Below the pieces are notes generated by a model, which saw only the letters and a list, made by a program, of their open reading frames with translations, was not told the origin of the DNA and made no database searches. This document shows, one piece after another, positions 8,230 through 17,442 of a stretch of 52,311 nucleotides of DNA. The DNA is taken from the NCBI GenBank assembly GCA_031266175.1, contig JAISBN010000087.1, positions 1-52,311 on the forward strand, given 5' to 3'. Origin of the DNA: Treponema sp. Its GTDB lineage: Bacteria > Spirochaetota > Spirochaetia > Treponematales > Breznakiellaceae. The translations under genes were made by a program, and so were the position numbers. Position 1 is the first letter of the stretch. The number at the start of each line of letters is the position of its first letter.

Positions 8230-8280
8230 GCCCCCGGAGAACCGGCAAGGCCTGCCGGATCTCCGGGGGCGCCCTTTTCT
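8230..8280 (+). terminator. Strong intrinsic terminator
   Basis: GCCCCCGGAGA pairs with TCTCCGGGGGC, and an inner CCGGCA/TGCCGG adds six more pairs after one mismatch. The stem is followed by gcccTTTTcTTT. It closes the LRR relic transcript ahead of map. Confidence 0.85.
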
Positions 8281-8312
8281 TTCCCCGGGTTTACCGGTAT
8301 TCTTTACTAAAG

Positions 8313-9074
8313 ATGATTCGCCTGAAGAACGACAGACAAATAGCGGGGATCCGGGCATCCTGCAAAATGCTTTCCGCCATGTACCGGGAACTGGTTCCCT
8401 TGGTCAGGCCCGGGGTGGTAACCAGGGACCTAGACCACTGGACCCGGCGCTGGATTACAGCCGCCGGGGGCGTACCCGCTTTTCTTGGCTACGGGTCGAA
8501 AAAAAATCCCTTCCCCGGGGCGCTTTGTGTTTCGATTAACGACGAGGTGATCCACGGGATCCCTTCGAAGCGGAAGATCGCCGAAGGGGACCTGGTGTCC
8601 CTGGACTGCGGCATAAATCTGGGGGGCTTTATCAGCGATCAGGCGGTAACCGTGGAGGCGGGAAAGGCGAGTGACGCGGCCCGCCGGCTTAACGCAGCCA
8701 CCCGGGAATGTCTTAGGCTGGGCCTCGGGGCGGCAAAGGCCGGCGACAGGCTGCTCCGGATTTCCCGGGCCGTGGAAACTCGGGCCAGGGAGGGCGGTTA
8801 CGGCGTGGTAACCCGGTACTGCGGCCATGGGGTGGGCCTGGAGGTTCACGAGGATCCCCAGGTGCCCAATGTTCCCCGGGGGCCCAATCCGCGGCTTTCC
8901 GGGGGCCTGGTGATTGCGGTGGAACCGATGATCACCGCCGGTACCGGTGATGTGGAACTGCTGGACGACGGCTGGACCGTGGTGACCGCCGACGGACAGC
9001 TCTCCGCCCACTGGGAACATACCCTGGCCGTCTGCGGCGATAGGGTGGAAATTCTTACCGAAGAAGTGGGATAG
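8313..9074 (+). CDS. map: Methionine aminopeptidase, type I
   Basis: This 253-residue metalloprotease removes the initiator methionine from nascent proteins. The type I fold is clear from 'GIPSKRKIAEGDLVSLDCGI', the metal ligands in 'SLDCGINLGGFISDQAVT', the histidine in 'YCGHGVGLEVHEDP', and the glutamates in 'VIAVEPMI' and near 'HWEHTLAV'. The ORF track extends upstream through the terminator, but homology begins at the ATG at 8313 ('MIRLKNDRQIAGIR'). There is no clear ribosome-binding site. The length is normal for a type I enzyme. It precedes an htrA gene in the same direction, which has its own apparent promoter. Confidence 0.95.
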   Translation: MIRLKNDRQIAGIRASCKMLSAMYRELVPLVRPGVVTRDLDHWTRRWITAAGGVPAFLGYGSKKNPFPGALCVSINDEVIHGIPSKRKIAEGDLVSLDCGINLGGFISDQAVTVEAGKASDAARRLNAATRECLRLGLGAAKAGDRLLRISRAVETRAREGGYGVVTRYCGHGVGLEVHEDPQVPNVPRGPNPRLSGGLVIAVEPMITAGTGDVELLDDGWTVVTADGQLSAHWEHTLAVCGDRVEILTEEVG

Positions 9075-9079
9075 CGGGA

Positions 9080-9109
9080 TTGTAACTTTTGCTGTGTAAC
9101 AATTATTAT
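9080..9109 (+). promoter_or_regulatory. Likely promoter for the HtrA gene
   Basis: TTGTAA (9080-9085) and TATTAT (9104-9109) are 18 bases apart in an AT-rich gap. AGGAG at 9119-9123 is the ribosome-binding site and best serves the ATG at 9134. Confidence 0.45.
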
Positions 9110-9133
9110 ATTTAATATAGGAGTATGGAAAGA

Positions 9134-10651
9134 ATGGATCTTATGAAGAAGCTTTCAAGTAAAAATTTCTTTGTTTTTAATCTGGTACTGCTGGGGGCCC
9201 TCTTTGGCTTTGCCCTGGCGTTTTTAACTTTTTCCTGTACCCAGCCGGGCAACAAAGCCCAGGCCCAGGGGGCGTCCACGGTGGTCGTACCCCAGGATGC
9301 CCTTTCGGCGGCGGAAAATCTCCAGACCGCGTTCCGGGCAATTTCGGACAAGGTGCTGCCCTCGGTGGTGGAGCTGAAGACCGTATCGATCCGCCGCCAG
9401 CAGGTTCCCAATTTTAACGGCATCCCCTGGGAATTTTTCTTTGGTCGCCCCGAAGAACGAGAAGACGGAAACAGGGAACGGGAATTCCGGTCCCAGGGAC
9501 TGGGGTCGGGGATCATAGTCCGTAAGGTCAACGGTTCCGGCTCAAAGCCCGCTACCTATTATGTCCTTACCAATTACCATGTGGTGGGGGACGCCAATGA
9601 AATTTCCGTAGCCTTAAACGACGGCGCCGAATATCCCGCGGAACTGGTGGGCAAGGACGAACGGAAGGATCTGGCCATGGTTTCTTTTCAGTGCGGCGAC
9701 GATCTGCCCCTGGCGGTGCTGGGCGACTCGGAATCGGTCATGGTCGGGGACTGGGCTATTGCCATCGGAAACCCCCTCGGTTTTATGTCGTCCATGACCA
9801 TGGGCATCGTCAGCGCGGTGGGAAGAACCGGGGGGCCGGCGGGCAACATCAACGACTTTATCCAGACCGACACCTCCATTAACCAGGGGAATTCCGGCGG
9901 CGCCCTGGTCAATATCCGGGGCGAGGTAATCGGGATTAATACCTGGATTGCTTCCAGTTCCGGCGGCGGCTCCGTGGGACTGGGTTTTGCCATTCCCATC
10001 AATAACGCAAAACGTTCCATCGACGAGTTTATCAACAAGGGTGAAATCAGCTACGGCTGGCTGGGGGTATCCCTGATCGATCCTGACCGGGAAGTGATCC
10101 AGGCCTTAAACCTTTCCGGAAAACGGGGCGCCCTGGTTTCGCAGATGTTCCTTGGTTCCCCGGCGGAACGGGGCGGCATTCAGCCCGGCGACTTTATTAC
10201 CGCCCTGAACAGCAGGGAAGTGCGGGGGATGAATCAGCTTACCCTGATGGTAGGGGAATTGCAGCCCGGTGAGCGGGCGAATTTCCAGGTGATCCGGGAC
10301 GGCGTTCAGCGGAACATACAGGTCCGCATTGAAACCCGGAGCAACAATGTGGCGGCGGAAAATTCCAAGCTCTGGCCCGGCGTCTATGTGATCCCCCTTA
10401 CCCCCTCCATCCGGGAAAGCCTTAAGCTTGACGCCAAAACCGAAGGCCTTTATGTGGGCCAGGTAATTGCCAGAAGCCCCGCCGCGGTGGTGGGCCTTTC
10501 CCGGCAGGATATTATTACCGCGGTAAACGGGGAAAAGGTAAAGGACCTTGCCTCCTTCTATAAGGTCATGCGCGAAAAGGCGGGCAGGGACATCTGGTTT
10601 GACGTTATGCGGGGGGATTCAACCCTGGAAACTCCCAAGTACAAACGGTAA
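9134..10651 (+). CDS. degP: Periplasmic serine protease HtrA/DegP with two PDZ domains
   Basis: This trypsin-like protease and chaperone acts in the periplasm on misfolded envelope proteins. A signal anchor, 'FFVFNLVLLGALFGFALAF', is followed by a cysteine. The catalytic triad is visible as His in 'TNYHVVGDA', Asp in 'DLAMV' and Ser in 'NQGNSGGAL' (about H149, D179, S255). Two PDZ domains follow: 'GSPAERGGIQPGDFI' in the first and 'RSPAAVVGLSRQDIITAVNG' in the second. Product length is 505 residues, typical of the family. Of three in-frame ATGs (9125, 9134, 9143), 9134 has the best spacing from AGGAG. A complex hairpin region lies downstream. Confidence 0.95.
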   Translation: MDLMKKLSSKNFFVFNLVLLGALFGFALAFLTFSCTQPGNKAQAQGASTVVVPQDALSAAENLQTAFRAISDKVLPSVVELKTVSIRRQQVPNFNGIPWEFFFGRPEEREDGNREREFRSQGLGSGIIVRKVNGSGSKPATYYVLTNYHVVGDANEISVALNDGAEYPAELVGKDERKDLAMVSFQCGDDLPLAVLGDSESVMVGDWAIAIGNPLGFMSSMTMGIVSAVGRTGGPAGNINDFIQTDTSINQGNSGGALVNIRGEVIGINTWIASSSGGGSVGLGFAIPINNAKRSIDEFINKGEISYGWLGVSLIDPDREVIQALNLSGKRGALVSQMFLGSPAERGGIQPGDFITALNSREVRGMNQLTLMVGELQPGERANFQVIRDGVQRNIQVRIETRSNNVAAENSKLWPGVYVIPLTPSIRESLKLDAKTEGLYVGQVIARSPAAVVGLSRQDIITAVNGEKVKDLASFYKVMREKAGRDIWFDVMRGDSTLETPKYKR

Positions 10652-10743
10652 AAGCCAGGAGGGGGAGCGCCTTTTTTGTAAAAGCCCGCAAATGCCGCCG
10701 GGGCTTTACCGTTGCCGGCGGGCTGCTCCCCCTGGCTCCATAA

Positions 10744-10776
10744 AATGTTCTGCTTTTGTACCAAAAGCAGAACATT
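10744..10776 (+). terminator. 15-bp perfect hairpin between convergent genes
   Basis: AATGTTCTGCTTTTG-tac-CAAAAGCAGAACATT is a perfect stem. It lies between the HtrA stop and the convergent lipoprotein gene's end. An outer imperfect pair surrounds it upstream (agccaggaggggg...gctccccctggct, about 10652-10739). It lacks a long T-run, so its role as a terminator is inferred from position. Confidence 0.5.
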
Positions 10777-10824
10777 GTTATTCCGCCACCCCCACGTCTG
10801 CCTTCAGGCAGGCTATGTTTTCCC

Positions 10825-11934
10825 TTACTTTCCTTCCAGTTTTTTTAGCATTAAAAGAAATTCAGCCCCGCCTATGGTTCCGGTTCCGTTAAAATTTCTC
10901 CCGTCCCTCAGGGCCATGAATTCCCGTTCAATACAGCCTAACACCGCGTCGAAAAAGATCGACCGCCGGAGCAGATCCGGAATGGGGCTTCTGTCGGGGT
11001 AACGGGAAGAGTACCGGGTTAAGATGCTTTTGTCCGCCCGGTTTTCCGCCAGAAGCCGCCAAAGGTACCAGGCCGCGCCGGAACGGAATACCGTATCATA
11101 GACGGCCGGCGGGACCGTAAAGGCGGAAACATCGACGGCGGAAATATCCTGGCCCGGGGGTATCACGGAATTCTGTACCAACAGGGCAAACAAATCGGCG
11201 GCGCTGAGAGATGTTTCCCCTTCGGCAAAGTAGAGCAGCGCCGTTTCGGTTCTGCTGAGGGTAATCGCGTCCTCCCAGGTAATGGAACTTTTAAGGCCTA
11301 TCTCCGCGGTTTGGGGGGAAGTTCCCGGATCAAGGTTACGAAGCTGCCAGGCGGCGTTTCTCACGTCCCCGTAGGTGCTGCGGTAGACGGGGCCAAGCCG
11401 GGGGAGCGCGCTGTCAAAGGCGGCTACCGCTTCACGGTAGTTTTTTTGCTCCATCCGAATCCTGCCCAGCTCTATGTGGAATTCCGCTTCCCGGCCGAGA
11501 AAGCCCCCGCCCCGGGCTTCGGTTAAAGATTCCTCGCAGAGGGAACTTCGTTTTTCAGGGTCCCCTTCCAGCCGGATGGCAAGAACCCGCCCTTCAATAC
11601 TGCCGGGATAAAGGGATTCCGCTTTCTTAAACTGGGCTTCGGCTTCCCTGGTTTTTCCCTCTATAAGGAAAAGCCTGCCCGACCACGCGGCGACCCTGCC
11701 TTCAAAGGAACGGTTTTTGATGTTGTTTTTTTCCAGATCGCCGATTTTTTTTCTGGCCGTATCGACGGCGCTTTTTTCCGCTTCCCTGTCCAGGGGAACA
11801 ATAAATTCCGCCAGCCCCGCTTCGTCCCCGCCGGAACTATAGAGCAGATCCCTCTGTAAACTCTGGCAGCCTGCCAGCAGCAGAACAGCTATCACGGGAA
11901 AAAGCGGAAACGATCTGCGGATAAGCCTGGTCAT
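10825..11934 (-). CDS. Predicted lipoprotein with TPR-like helical repeats
   Basis: The predicted lipoprotein has 369 residues. The signal peptide ends in a lipobox, 'VLLLAGC', which places it on a membrane after lipidation. Residues 80-190 look like tetratricopeptide-type helices, for example 'SGRLFLIEGKTREAEAQFKKAESLYPGSIEGR' split over two helices, then 'ELGRIRMEQKNYREAVAAFDSALP'. Such repeats usually mediate protein contacts. The C-terminal third is unassigned. A strong AGGAGG lies 5 bases before the ATG. It follows the 902-residue protein by 55 bases, across a near-perfect A/T-rich inverted repeat, and may be the last member of the flotillin operon. Function unknown. Confidence 0.8.
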   Translation of the reverse strand: MTRLIRRSFPLFPVIAVLLLAGCQSLQRDLLYSSGGDEAGLAEFIVPLDREAEKSAVDTARKKIGDLEKNNIKNRSFEGRVAAWSGRLFLIEGKTREAEAQFKKAESLYPGSIEGRVLAIRLEGDPEKRSSLCEESLTEARGGGFLGREAEFHIELGRIRMEQKNYREAVAAFDSALPRLGPVYRSTYGDVRNAAWQLRNLDPGTSPQTAEIGLKSSITWEDAITLSRTETALLYFAEGETSLSAADLFALLVQNSVIPPGQDISAVDVSAFTVPPAVYDTVFRSGAAWYLWRLLAENRADKSILTRYSSRYPDRSPIPDLLRRSIFFDAVLGCIEREFMALRDGRNFNGTGTIGGAEFLLMLKKLEGK

Positions 11935-11953
11935 ACGATCCTCCTGCCTATGG

Positions 11954-11980
11954 GCCTTTTAAAAACCCCGGTTTTTAAAG
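11954..11980 (-). repeat. A/T-rich inverted repeat between two operon genes
   Basis: The arms ccttttaaaaacc and ggtttttaaagg pair almost perfectly (one base bulged). It may be a processing or attenuation hairpin between the large periplasmic-protein gene and the lipoprotein gene. No clear T-run follows on the minus strand. Confidence 0.4.
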
Positions 11981-11989
11981 GTTTTCTTA

Positions 11990-14698
11990 CTATTGTTTAA
12001 ATCTCCAGCGGTAGAGTTTGTTGTCCATCCCCGCGGCGGCGCAGTCTATGGTACCGTCGGCGTCCAGATCCGCAAAGGCGGGCCTGCCCCAGGCGGTGAG
12101 GGGGAACCCTTCGATGGATATAAGATTTCGGGAATACCCGTAAATAGCGTTCCCTTCTCCGGAAATGAAAATTTCCGGGATGCCGTCTTTATCCACGTCG
12201 GCGGTCATGATACAGCCCTCTTCCCTGACGGTTAAGTCCGGCGCCTGCTGTTCCGCCGTACGGCCGTCCAGATCCACCCGGAACAGGGAACCTTGTTCCG
12301 CCGCCGCCCACAGATATTTGCCGTCCCAGACCGGCTGCAGGTAAAACACCCCCGGCAGTTCCAGGGGAAAACCGGGAAGGACGGAACCCTGTTCGGTGTA
12401 GACCGAAAGTTCCCCCGCCATGGTGATAAAGGCGACCAGGGTTCCGGAGGACCGGCCGTTCAAACCGGGATTCTGGCCGCCGCTTAAGCCGGAGTCCCGA
12501 AACAGCAGGGGGGAGCCATAGGCTATGCCCGATGCATAAAGGGGCCAGGCTTCATGGGGACTACCGCCGGTATTGCAGAGGTAGATTTCTCCCAGGAAGC
12601 TCTTGGGATACAGAGTCATGAAAGAGTCCCCCCCAAAAGAGGGCGGAGACAGGATAGGGGAGTCGAACTCCGTTTCAAGTTTAACAATACGGGCGGAACT
12701 GTCTATGGTGTACAGAACCCCCCGGCCGCCGGCTTCTTCCACGGGAAGGTAGATCCTGCCGTCCCATGCGGCGGGGGCGCAGCTGAGTTTAAGCCCCGTA
12801 ATGACCGGGAAGGGAGGCGAAGGTTCCATGTTTCCGTTGACTAATGTTACAAGCCCCCGGGAACTCACCACCCAGGCGGCGCTTTCTTTCATGGTCCTTG
12901 GCGAAAGCCCTTCCGCCGGAAGCACCCAGACCGGATCTTCTCCCCTGAGTTCGTAAATTTTGTGATCCGCGGGATTTACCGACAGGGCGTCGGCGCCCCG
13001 GGAAACGAGCAGCCTGCTTTCGCTGCCGCCCTTGTTCAGCACCGAGTAGACCGCATTGCCCGTTCTGCCGCCCAGGGCAATGGGATACCCCGGTACGCTT
13101 TCAAGTCCCTTGACGGATCCCGGTTCCGCCGACAGGGTCAGGGTCAGGACCTTGTCCTTGATCCTGACCCGCATCAAGCCCTGACGGTACATTCTGAGGA
13201 TTGACGCCGGAGCGCTTCCTCCCTTCAGGAAAAAAGGCAGGGACCGGTTCAGTGAATAGAAGAGCGAAAGCGACGCGTTGCCGGAACCGGAATCGGCCGG
13301 CGAGAACAGGCTGCTGTTCTCATCACTGTTGGTAAGTTTATGCCAGATATCGGTCTTTGCCAAAAGCTGATTCTGTTGACCGGCCGTTACCACGGCCAGG
13401 ATGTTCTCGGGTGATTCGGAAACCAAAAGCCAATCTTCATGAACCGTGTAGTACGGCTCGGGCAGCCGGACGTCAACAAGACGGAGGATACCGTCCACAA
13501 AAGCCGGCAGTTCCATCTGGGGTATGCGGTTTCCGTCCAGCACCAGACGGGTATCTTCCCGTAAAAAGATAGAACGGAAGGCTTTGTTAAACACCGCCTG
13601 CCGCTTTGTTTCGTCCGTGACTTTTACCGCAAAGACCGGCGCGGGCCGGTCCTCAAGGCCGAAGACGGCAAATTCGTCGCCGGTCCAGGAATACAGAATA
13701 TCGTCCAGGGTTAAGCCCAGCAGGGCTTTGGCGGCCCGGTCGGCGGTAACCAGGGTATTCTCAAGGCCGTCCTGTACTTCCGCCGCCGCCGCCAGCAGTT
13801 CCCGAAAGGTCAAAGAAGAAAGGGCGGTACAGTACTGGGTTGTATCGGGCAGGATGTTTGCCAGGGACGGAGGAACCGAATTTTTGGAGAGCACCGTTTC
13901 AAAGGCCCCGCTGTCCGTATCCACCGGGGTAACGATGCTGATATCCAGCTGCTTCGGTTCAATGACAATGCCCGTCTCGATAAAATTCGGGAGCTTTAAC
14001 ATGGTAAAGGCCCGGGTTAACAGGGGATTGTTTTCCCCCAGGACGGAAGTAAGGGTTGTGGACGACAGGAGCAGGGAAATATCCTGCTTTTTCATGGTAA
14101 AGACTTTTTTTTCCGCGCTGGTACCGGGTAAAAGGGCTTCGGCAAACAGCGCTTCGTCATTGGAAAAAACCAGCAGGTTCCGTTTGCGGCTGATGTAAAA
14201 AACCGAATCACCGGAACGGTATTCAAAACGGCCTTCCGCATACCGCAGTTCTTCCGGTACTTTGGCGGAGCGGGTTATCAGGGGAAGGAAGCGCAGCAGG
14301 GGCGCCGCAAAGGCCGAGTCCCACGCGGCGATCAGTGCGCCCTTCCGGAAGGGGGTATCGAGCAGGGCGGCGGAAAGGGAACCCCGGAACATAAAGCGGA
14401 ACCAGGGTTTCCGGAGGATCCCGCTTTCCTTAACGCGGCTTAAAACCGGAGTAAGGGAAGCCAGCGCGGGATTAACCATCAGCTCCGGCAGGGATTCGTG
14501 TTCCAGAATTTTGGACCCCAGCTCCACCGGGGCGGGAATCTCCGCGTACAGGGAAAAGGTATCGGGAATGGCCGACCCGGGAGAGATGCGCGTCAGAAAA
14601 AAGAACAGTTCCGCGGCCAGGGGAACGGCAATCAGAATAAAAAGAATGAAGCGGAGTAATTTAAATTTTCGTTTTTTCTTCGGCGCTTGATCCGGCAT
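11990..14698 (-). CDS. Large membrane-anchored periplasmic protein with an FG-GAP-like C-terminus
   Basis: The predicted product is 902 residues. A short Lys-rich tail ('PKKKRKFKLLR') leads into one transmembrane helix (residues about 16-35), so the rest should face the periplasm. Residues 40-450 resemble the DUF3352 type of secreted repeat proteins in a general way. From about 560 there are beta-strand runs typical of beta-propellers, ending in two calcium-binding-like FG-GAP/VCBS motifs, 'ADVDKDGIPEIF' and 'ADLDADGTIDCAAAG'. The gene starts 2 bases after the flotillin stop, so translation is likely coupled. The enzymatic role, if any, is unknown. The context suggests a job in the envelope tied to the SPFH proteins. 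Confidence 0.8.
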   Translation of the reverse strand: MPDQAPKKKRKFKLLRFILFILIAVPLAAELFFFLTRISPGSAIPDTFSLYAEIPAPVELGSKILEHESLPELMVNPALASLTPVLSRVKESGILRKPWFRFMFRGSLSAALLDTPFRKGALIAAWDSAFAAPLLRFLPLITRSAKVPEELRYAEGRFEYRSGDSVFYISRKRNLLVFSNDEALFAEALLPGTSAEKKVFTMKKQDISLLLSSTTLTSVLGENNPLLTRAFTMLKLPNFIETGIVIEPKQLDISIVTPVDTDSGAFETVLSKNSVPPSLANILPDTTQYCTALSSLTFRELLAAAAEVQDGLENTLVTADRAAKALLGLTLDDILYSWTGDEFAVFGLEDRPAPVFAVKVTDETKRQAVFNKAFRSIFLREDTRLVLDGNRIPQMELPAFVDGILRLVDVRLPEPYYTVHEDWLLVSESPENILAVVTAGQQNQLLAKTDIWHKLTNSDENSSLFSPADSGSGNASLSLFYSLNRSLPFFLKGGSAPASILRMYRQGLMRVRIKDKVLTLTLSAEPGSVKGLESVPGYPIALGGRTGNAVYSVLNKGGSESRLLVSRGADALSVNPADHKIYELRGEDPVWVLPAEGLSPRTMKESAAWVVSSRGLVTLVNGNMEPSPPFPVITGLKLSCAPAAWDGRIYLPVEEAGGRGVLYTIDSSARIVKLETEFDSPILSPPSFGGDSFMTLYPKSFLGEIYLCNTGGSPHEAWPLYASGIAYGSPLLFRDSGLSGGQNPGLNGRSSGTLVAFITMAGELSVYTEQGSVLPGFPLELPGVFYLQPVWDGKYLWAAAEQGSLFRVDLDGRTAEQQAPDLTVREEGCIMTADVDKDGIPEIFISGEGNAIYGYSRNLISIEGFPLTAWGRPAFADLDADGTIDCAAAGMDNKLYRWRFKQ

Positions 14699-14700
14699 CG

Positions 14701-16011
14701 TTATTTTTCTCCCTGCTTTTTTATTCCCAGGTCTTTCAGCGCTTCCGCGACGGCTTCGTTCCGGGCTTTTGCTACCGCGCCGGGATGGATGGCGGAGATA
14801 GGCTCGCTGCTGCCCCCCGCTCCGGTAAGGACCGACACATGATCCGCCGGATAATGGGAAAGGGTCTGGGCAAAGGGTATAAAGAGGCTTTCAAAGTTAT
14901 CGATAAGCCATGCCGCGCGGCCCGGGGATACCGGACCCTGCCGGTTTTCTCCGAATCCTCCGGCCCCGGCTTTTCCCGCTTTGTCCCGGCCCGTCTCCTG
15001 GATGGTTTTAAGGGTTACTTCCAGCTGGTCCATTTCCGCCTTGGCTACCTGGAACCAGGAAGCTACTTCCGCCCCGGCGTTAAGCACCGCCTTTTCTTTG
15101 GCCGCCGCCGCGGGAATTAAAATTTCCGCCCGGTAGCGGTTCCGCTGTAACTCAATCTTTTGCTTTTCCGCCTCCAGTTCGGCGGTTACCCCCGACACCC
15201 TGGCCCGGGCATTAGCCGCTTCCTGTTCCACTCCCACCTGTTGGCGCTGGAGTTCTTCCGCCAGATTAACCCGTACTTCCGCCTTAAGCCGGTCCAGTTC
15301 GTTCCGCAGATTCTTCACTTCCGTTTCCGCCCGGCGCTCTTCCGCCTGTTCCGCGGCCACGGCCTTTGCTTCCGCCTGGGCTTCCCTGGCCCGGGTTTCC
15401 GCGTTGGCGGACTGGATCCGCTTAAGAAGCGCGATATAAAGGTCCGGCTCTTCAACGCCGGGAAGCCGGTGATCGTCCACATCGGCGATGTTCATGGTGG
15501 TGATCTCCAGTCCGATATTTTCCAGGTCGTTCTTGCAGACATTGATCATCCGGGATACCAGAACATCCTTGTCCTTCATTACCTGTTCGGGGGTCATGCT
15601 GGCGATGGAATCCCGCAGATGTCCCTCGATGATGTCCCCGGCAATGGTCGCCAGTTCTTTCCGGTCCGCCGCCAGGTTAAGAATCCGGGTAACGGCATGG
15701 GACCGGCCCGTTTCGTTTCCCGCGATGGCAAAAGACACGGTGGCCTTGACGTTCAGGGGAACGATCCCCGCGGCAATGGCGGAATCCACCACCACTTCAA
15801 TAGTGATGGGAGTCAGGTCGAATTTGCTAAACCGCTGGACCAGGGGGATCACAAAAGCCCGGCCTCCGGAAAAGGTCCTGAATCCCTTGGGCCGTCCCGA
15901 ACCGGTGACCACCCCCAGTTCATTGCCTCCCACGATTTTCATGTTGGTGATAAGCTGAATGATGATGGTAATTCCGGTCAGTCCTCCCAGAACGATGGCA
16001 AAGAAAATCAT
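14701..16011 (-). CDS. Flotillin-like SPFH/band-7 protein (second copy)
   Basis: This 436-residue membrane scaffold is of the SPFH type, forming oligomers that organise membrane microdomains. An N-terminal membrane helix, 'FFAIVLGGLTGITIIIQLI', is followed by the SPFH domain ('GRAFVIPLVQRFSKFDLTPITIEVVVDSAI'). A long Ala/Glu coiled coil runs from about 195 to 310, with flotillin-like 'AEAKAVAAEQAEERRAETEV'. The C-terminal tail is Gly-rich and less ordered. The start overlaps the stop of the first flotillin by 4 bases. It shares the family but not close sequence with its neighbour, so a heteromeric pair is plausible. The specific cargo is unknown. Confidence 0.9.
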   Translation of the reverse strand: MIFFAIVLGGLTGITIIIQLITNMKIVGGNELGVVTGSGRPKGFRTFSGGRAFVIPLVQRFSKFDLTPITIEVVVDSAIAAGIVPLNVKATVSFAIAGNETGRSHAVTRILNLAADRKELATIAGDIIEGHLRDSIASMTPEQVMKDKDVLVSRMINVCKNDLENIGLEITTMNIADVDDHRLPGVEEPDLYIALLKRIQSANAETRAREAQAEAKAVAAEQAEERRAETEVKNLRNELDRLKAEVRVNLAEELQRQQVGVEQEAANARARVSGVTAELEAEKQKIELQRNRYRAEILIPAAAAKEKAVLNAGAEVASWFQVAKAEMDQLEVTLKTIQETGRDKAGKAGAGGFGENRQGPVSPGRAAWLIDNFESLFIPFAQTLSHYPADHVSVLTGAGGSSEPISAIHPGAVAKARNEAVAEALKDLGIKKQGEK

Positions 16012-17324
16012 TGGGCGCCTCCTGCTTCGGGCATAATCAGGGACTTTACGTCTACCCCCAGGGCAGAGGCAAAGGTTTTAAGAAAATCGGCAAAGGCCCG
16101 GGGGCCCCGGTTTACCGCGCCGGAAAAACCTTCGTCATCGTTCATCACGACATAGTTGTCTACTTTGACGTTCCGGGCGGCCTTTATATAGGTTTCGTAG
16201 AGCAGGGGCAGCTTTTCCTGGAGGAACAGCACGGCCTGGGCGTCGCTGCCGTATGCGGCTAAAAGGGCGGTTTTGGTTTTAAGGATTTCGTTCCGGGCGG
16301 CCCGCCTGATGGCCACCGCTTTCTGTTCGCCTTCGGCGATGATCCTCGCTTCCTCTTCCAGGGCTTCCGCCTCCAGGGTTACCGCCGTCTGGTTTTTAAG
16401 TTTTTGCAGTTCCACCAGCATCTTCTGAACCCCGGCTTCTCCGGAGTTGGCCGCTTCGGCGATGGCCTGATCGGCCTTGAAAGAAGCTTCCTTAATAAGC
16501 CCCGCGGACTCCCGGCGGTATACTTCCAGTTCCCGCCGGGCAACGATGATCGCTTCGTCCGCCTTGTTCCGGGCAACTTCAATGCGGCGGTGGGCGTCAC
16601 TTTCCGCCTGTTCCGCAATGGCCCGCAGCCGGGATTCTTCTATTTCAACCTGCCGCCGTTTTTCCGCCAGGGTTTTCTGCGCCAGGTTGGCGATATAATT
16701 CGAGGTGTCCCAGATTTTCTGCAGGGACACGGAAACCACCTTCATCCCGAAGGAATGAAGGTCCGAGTTGATGTCGGCCAGCAGCTCCGCCCGGAACTGG
16801 GCTCGTTCACCGATATTGCTGTCGTCCCCCGTTTCCCCCGCGTCTTCCATGCCGATAGCCTGGAGGGGCGTGGCCTTGTTCAGCGCGCCGCGAAAGTTTC
16901 CCACCAGGGTCTGCTGGACCTGATCGTGAATCTGCCGGCTGTCCTTTCCCATCAGCCGTTCAACGGCGCTGTAGAGCATCGCCTCGTCGTCATCGTCGAT
17001 ACAGACGCAGGCGGTGGCGTCGGCTCCCACGGTAATCCCGTTGGCGCTGTTCACCCCCTCCACCCGGACATTGATGGGAAACACGTCCAGGTCCAGGGAA
17101 CCGATGGCCTGGAAGTAGGGGATGACCGTGGTACGGCCCCGGTTGACGGAAAAGCCGAAGTTTTTGCCGTTCCGCCTTGTTTTACGGCCCGTGACTACCA
17201 TGATTCGGTCGGGCAGCGATACGTGGATGATTGATTTGAGGAGGGCGATAAGGACAATAAACGCCAGTATTCCCAGCCCGCCGAAAATCAGGCCGTAAGC
17301 GTTTTCCCAGAACATGTTCCACAT
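16008..17324 (-). CDS. Flotillin-like SPFH/band-7 protein (first copy)
   Basis: This is the first of two tandem SPFH proteins (438 residues). The membrane helix 'LIFGGLGILAFIVLIALL' is followed by 'VSLPDRIMVVTGRKTRRNG' and the SPFH core 'TTVIPYFQAIGSLDLDVFPINV'. An acidic loop, 'CIDDDDEAM', and an insertion near residues 160-175 ('EDAGETGDDSN') are distinctive. A Glu/Ala/Arg-rich coiled coil spans roughly 215-345. A strong AAGGAGG stands 5 bases before the ATG. It begins 118 bases downstream of the NfeD-like gene, so it could be read from the NfeD promoter or its own. YqiK/flotillin plus an NfeD or YqiJ partner is a known pairing. Confidence 0.92.
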   Translation of the reverse strand: MWNMFWENAYGLIFGGLGILAFIVLIALLKSIIHVSLPDRIMVVTGRKTRRNGKNFGFSVNRGRTTVIPYFQAIGSLDLDVFPINVRVEGVNSANGITVGADATACVCIDDDDEAMLYSAVERLMGKDSRQIHDQVQQTLVGNFRGALNKATPLQAIGMEDAGETGDDSNIGERAQFRAELLADINSDLHSFGMKVVSVSLQKIWDTSNYIANLAQKTLAEKRRQVEIEESRLRAIAEQAESDAHRRIEVARNKADEAIIVARRELEVYRRESAGLIKEASFKADQAIAEAANSGEAGVQKMLVELQKLKNQTAVTLEAEALEEEARIIAEGEQKAVAIRRAARNEILKTKTALLAAYGSDAQAVLFLQEKLPLLYETYIKAARNVKVDNYVVMNDDEGFSGAVNRGPRAFADFLKTFASALGVDVKSLIMPEAGGAQ

Positions 17325-17442
17325 GGAATCCTCCTTATAATAACTTTTCCCGCCGCCGGACGGCGTTTACCTTCGGCCGGGCATGAAGGCAAAGTGTTCA
17401 GGTGACAGTCTTGCCCATCTTGAGAGGCCGCCGCTTTCCCCG

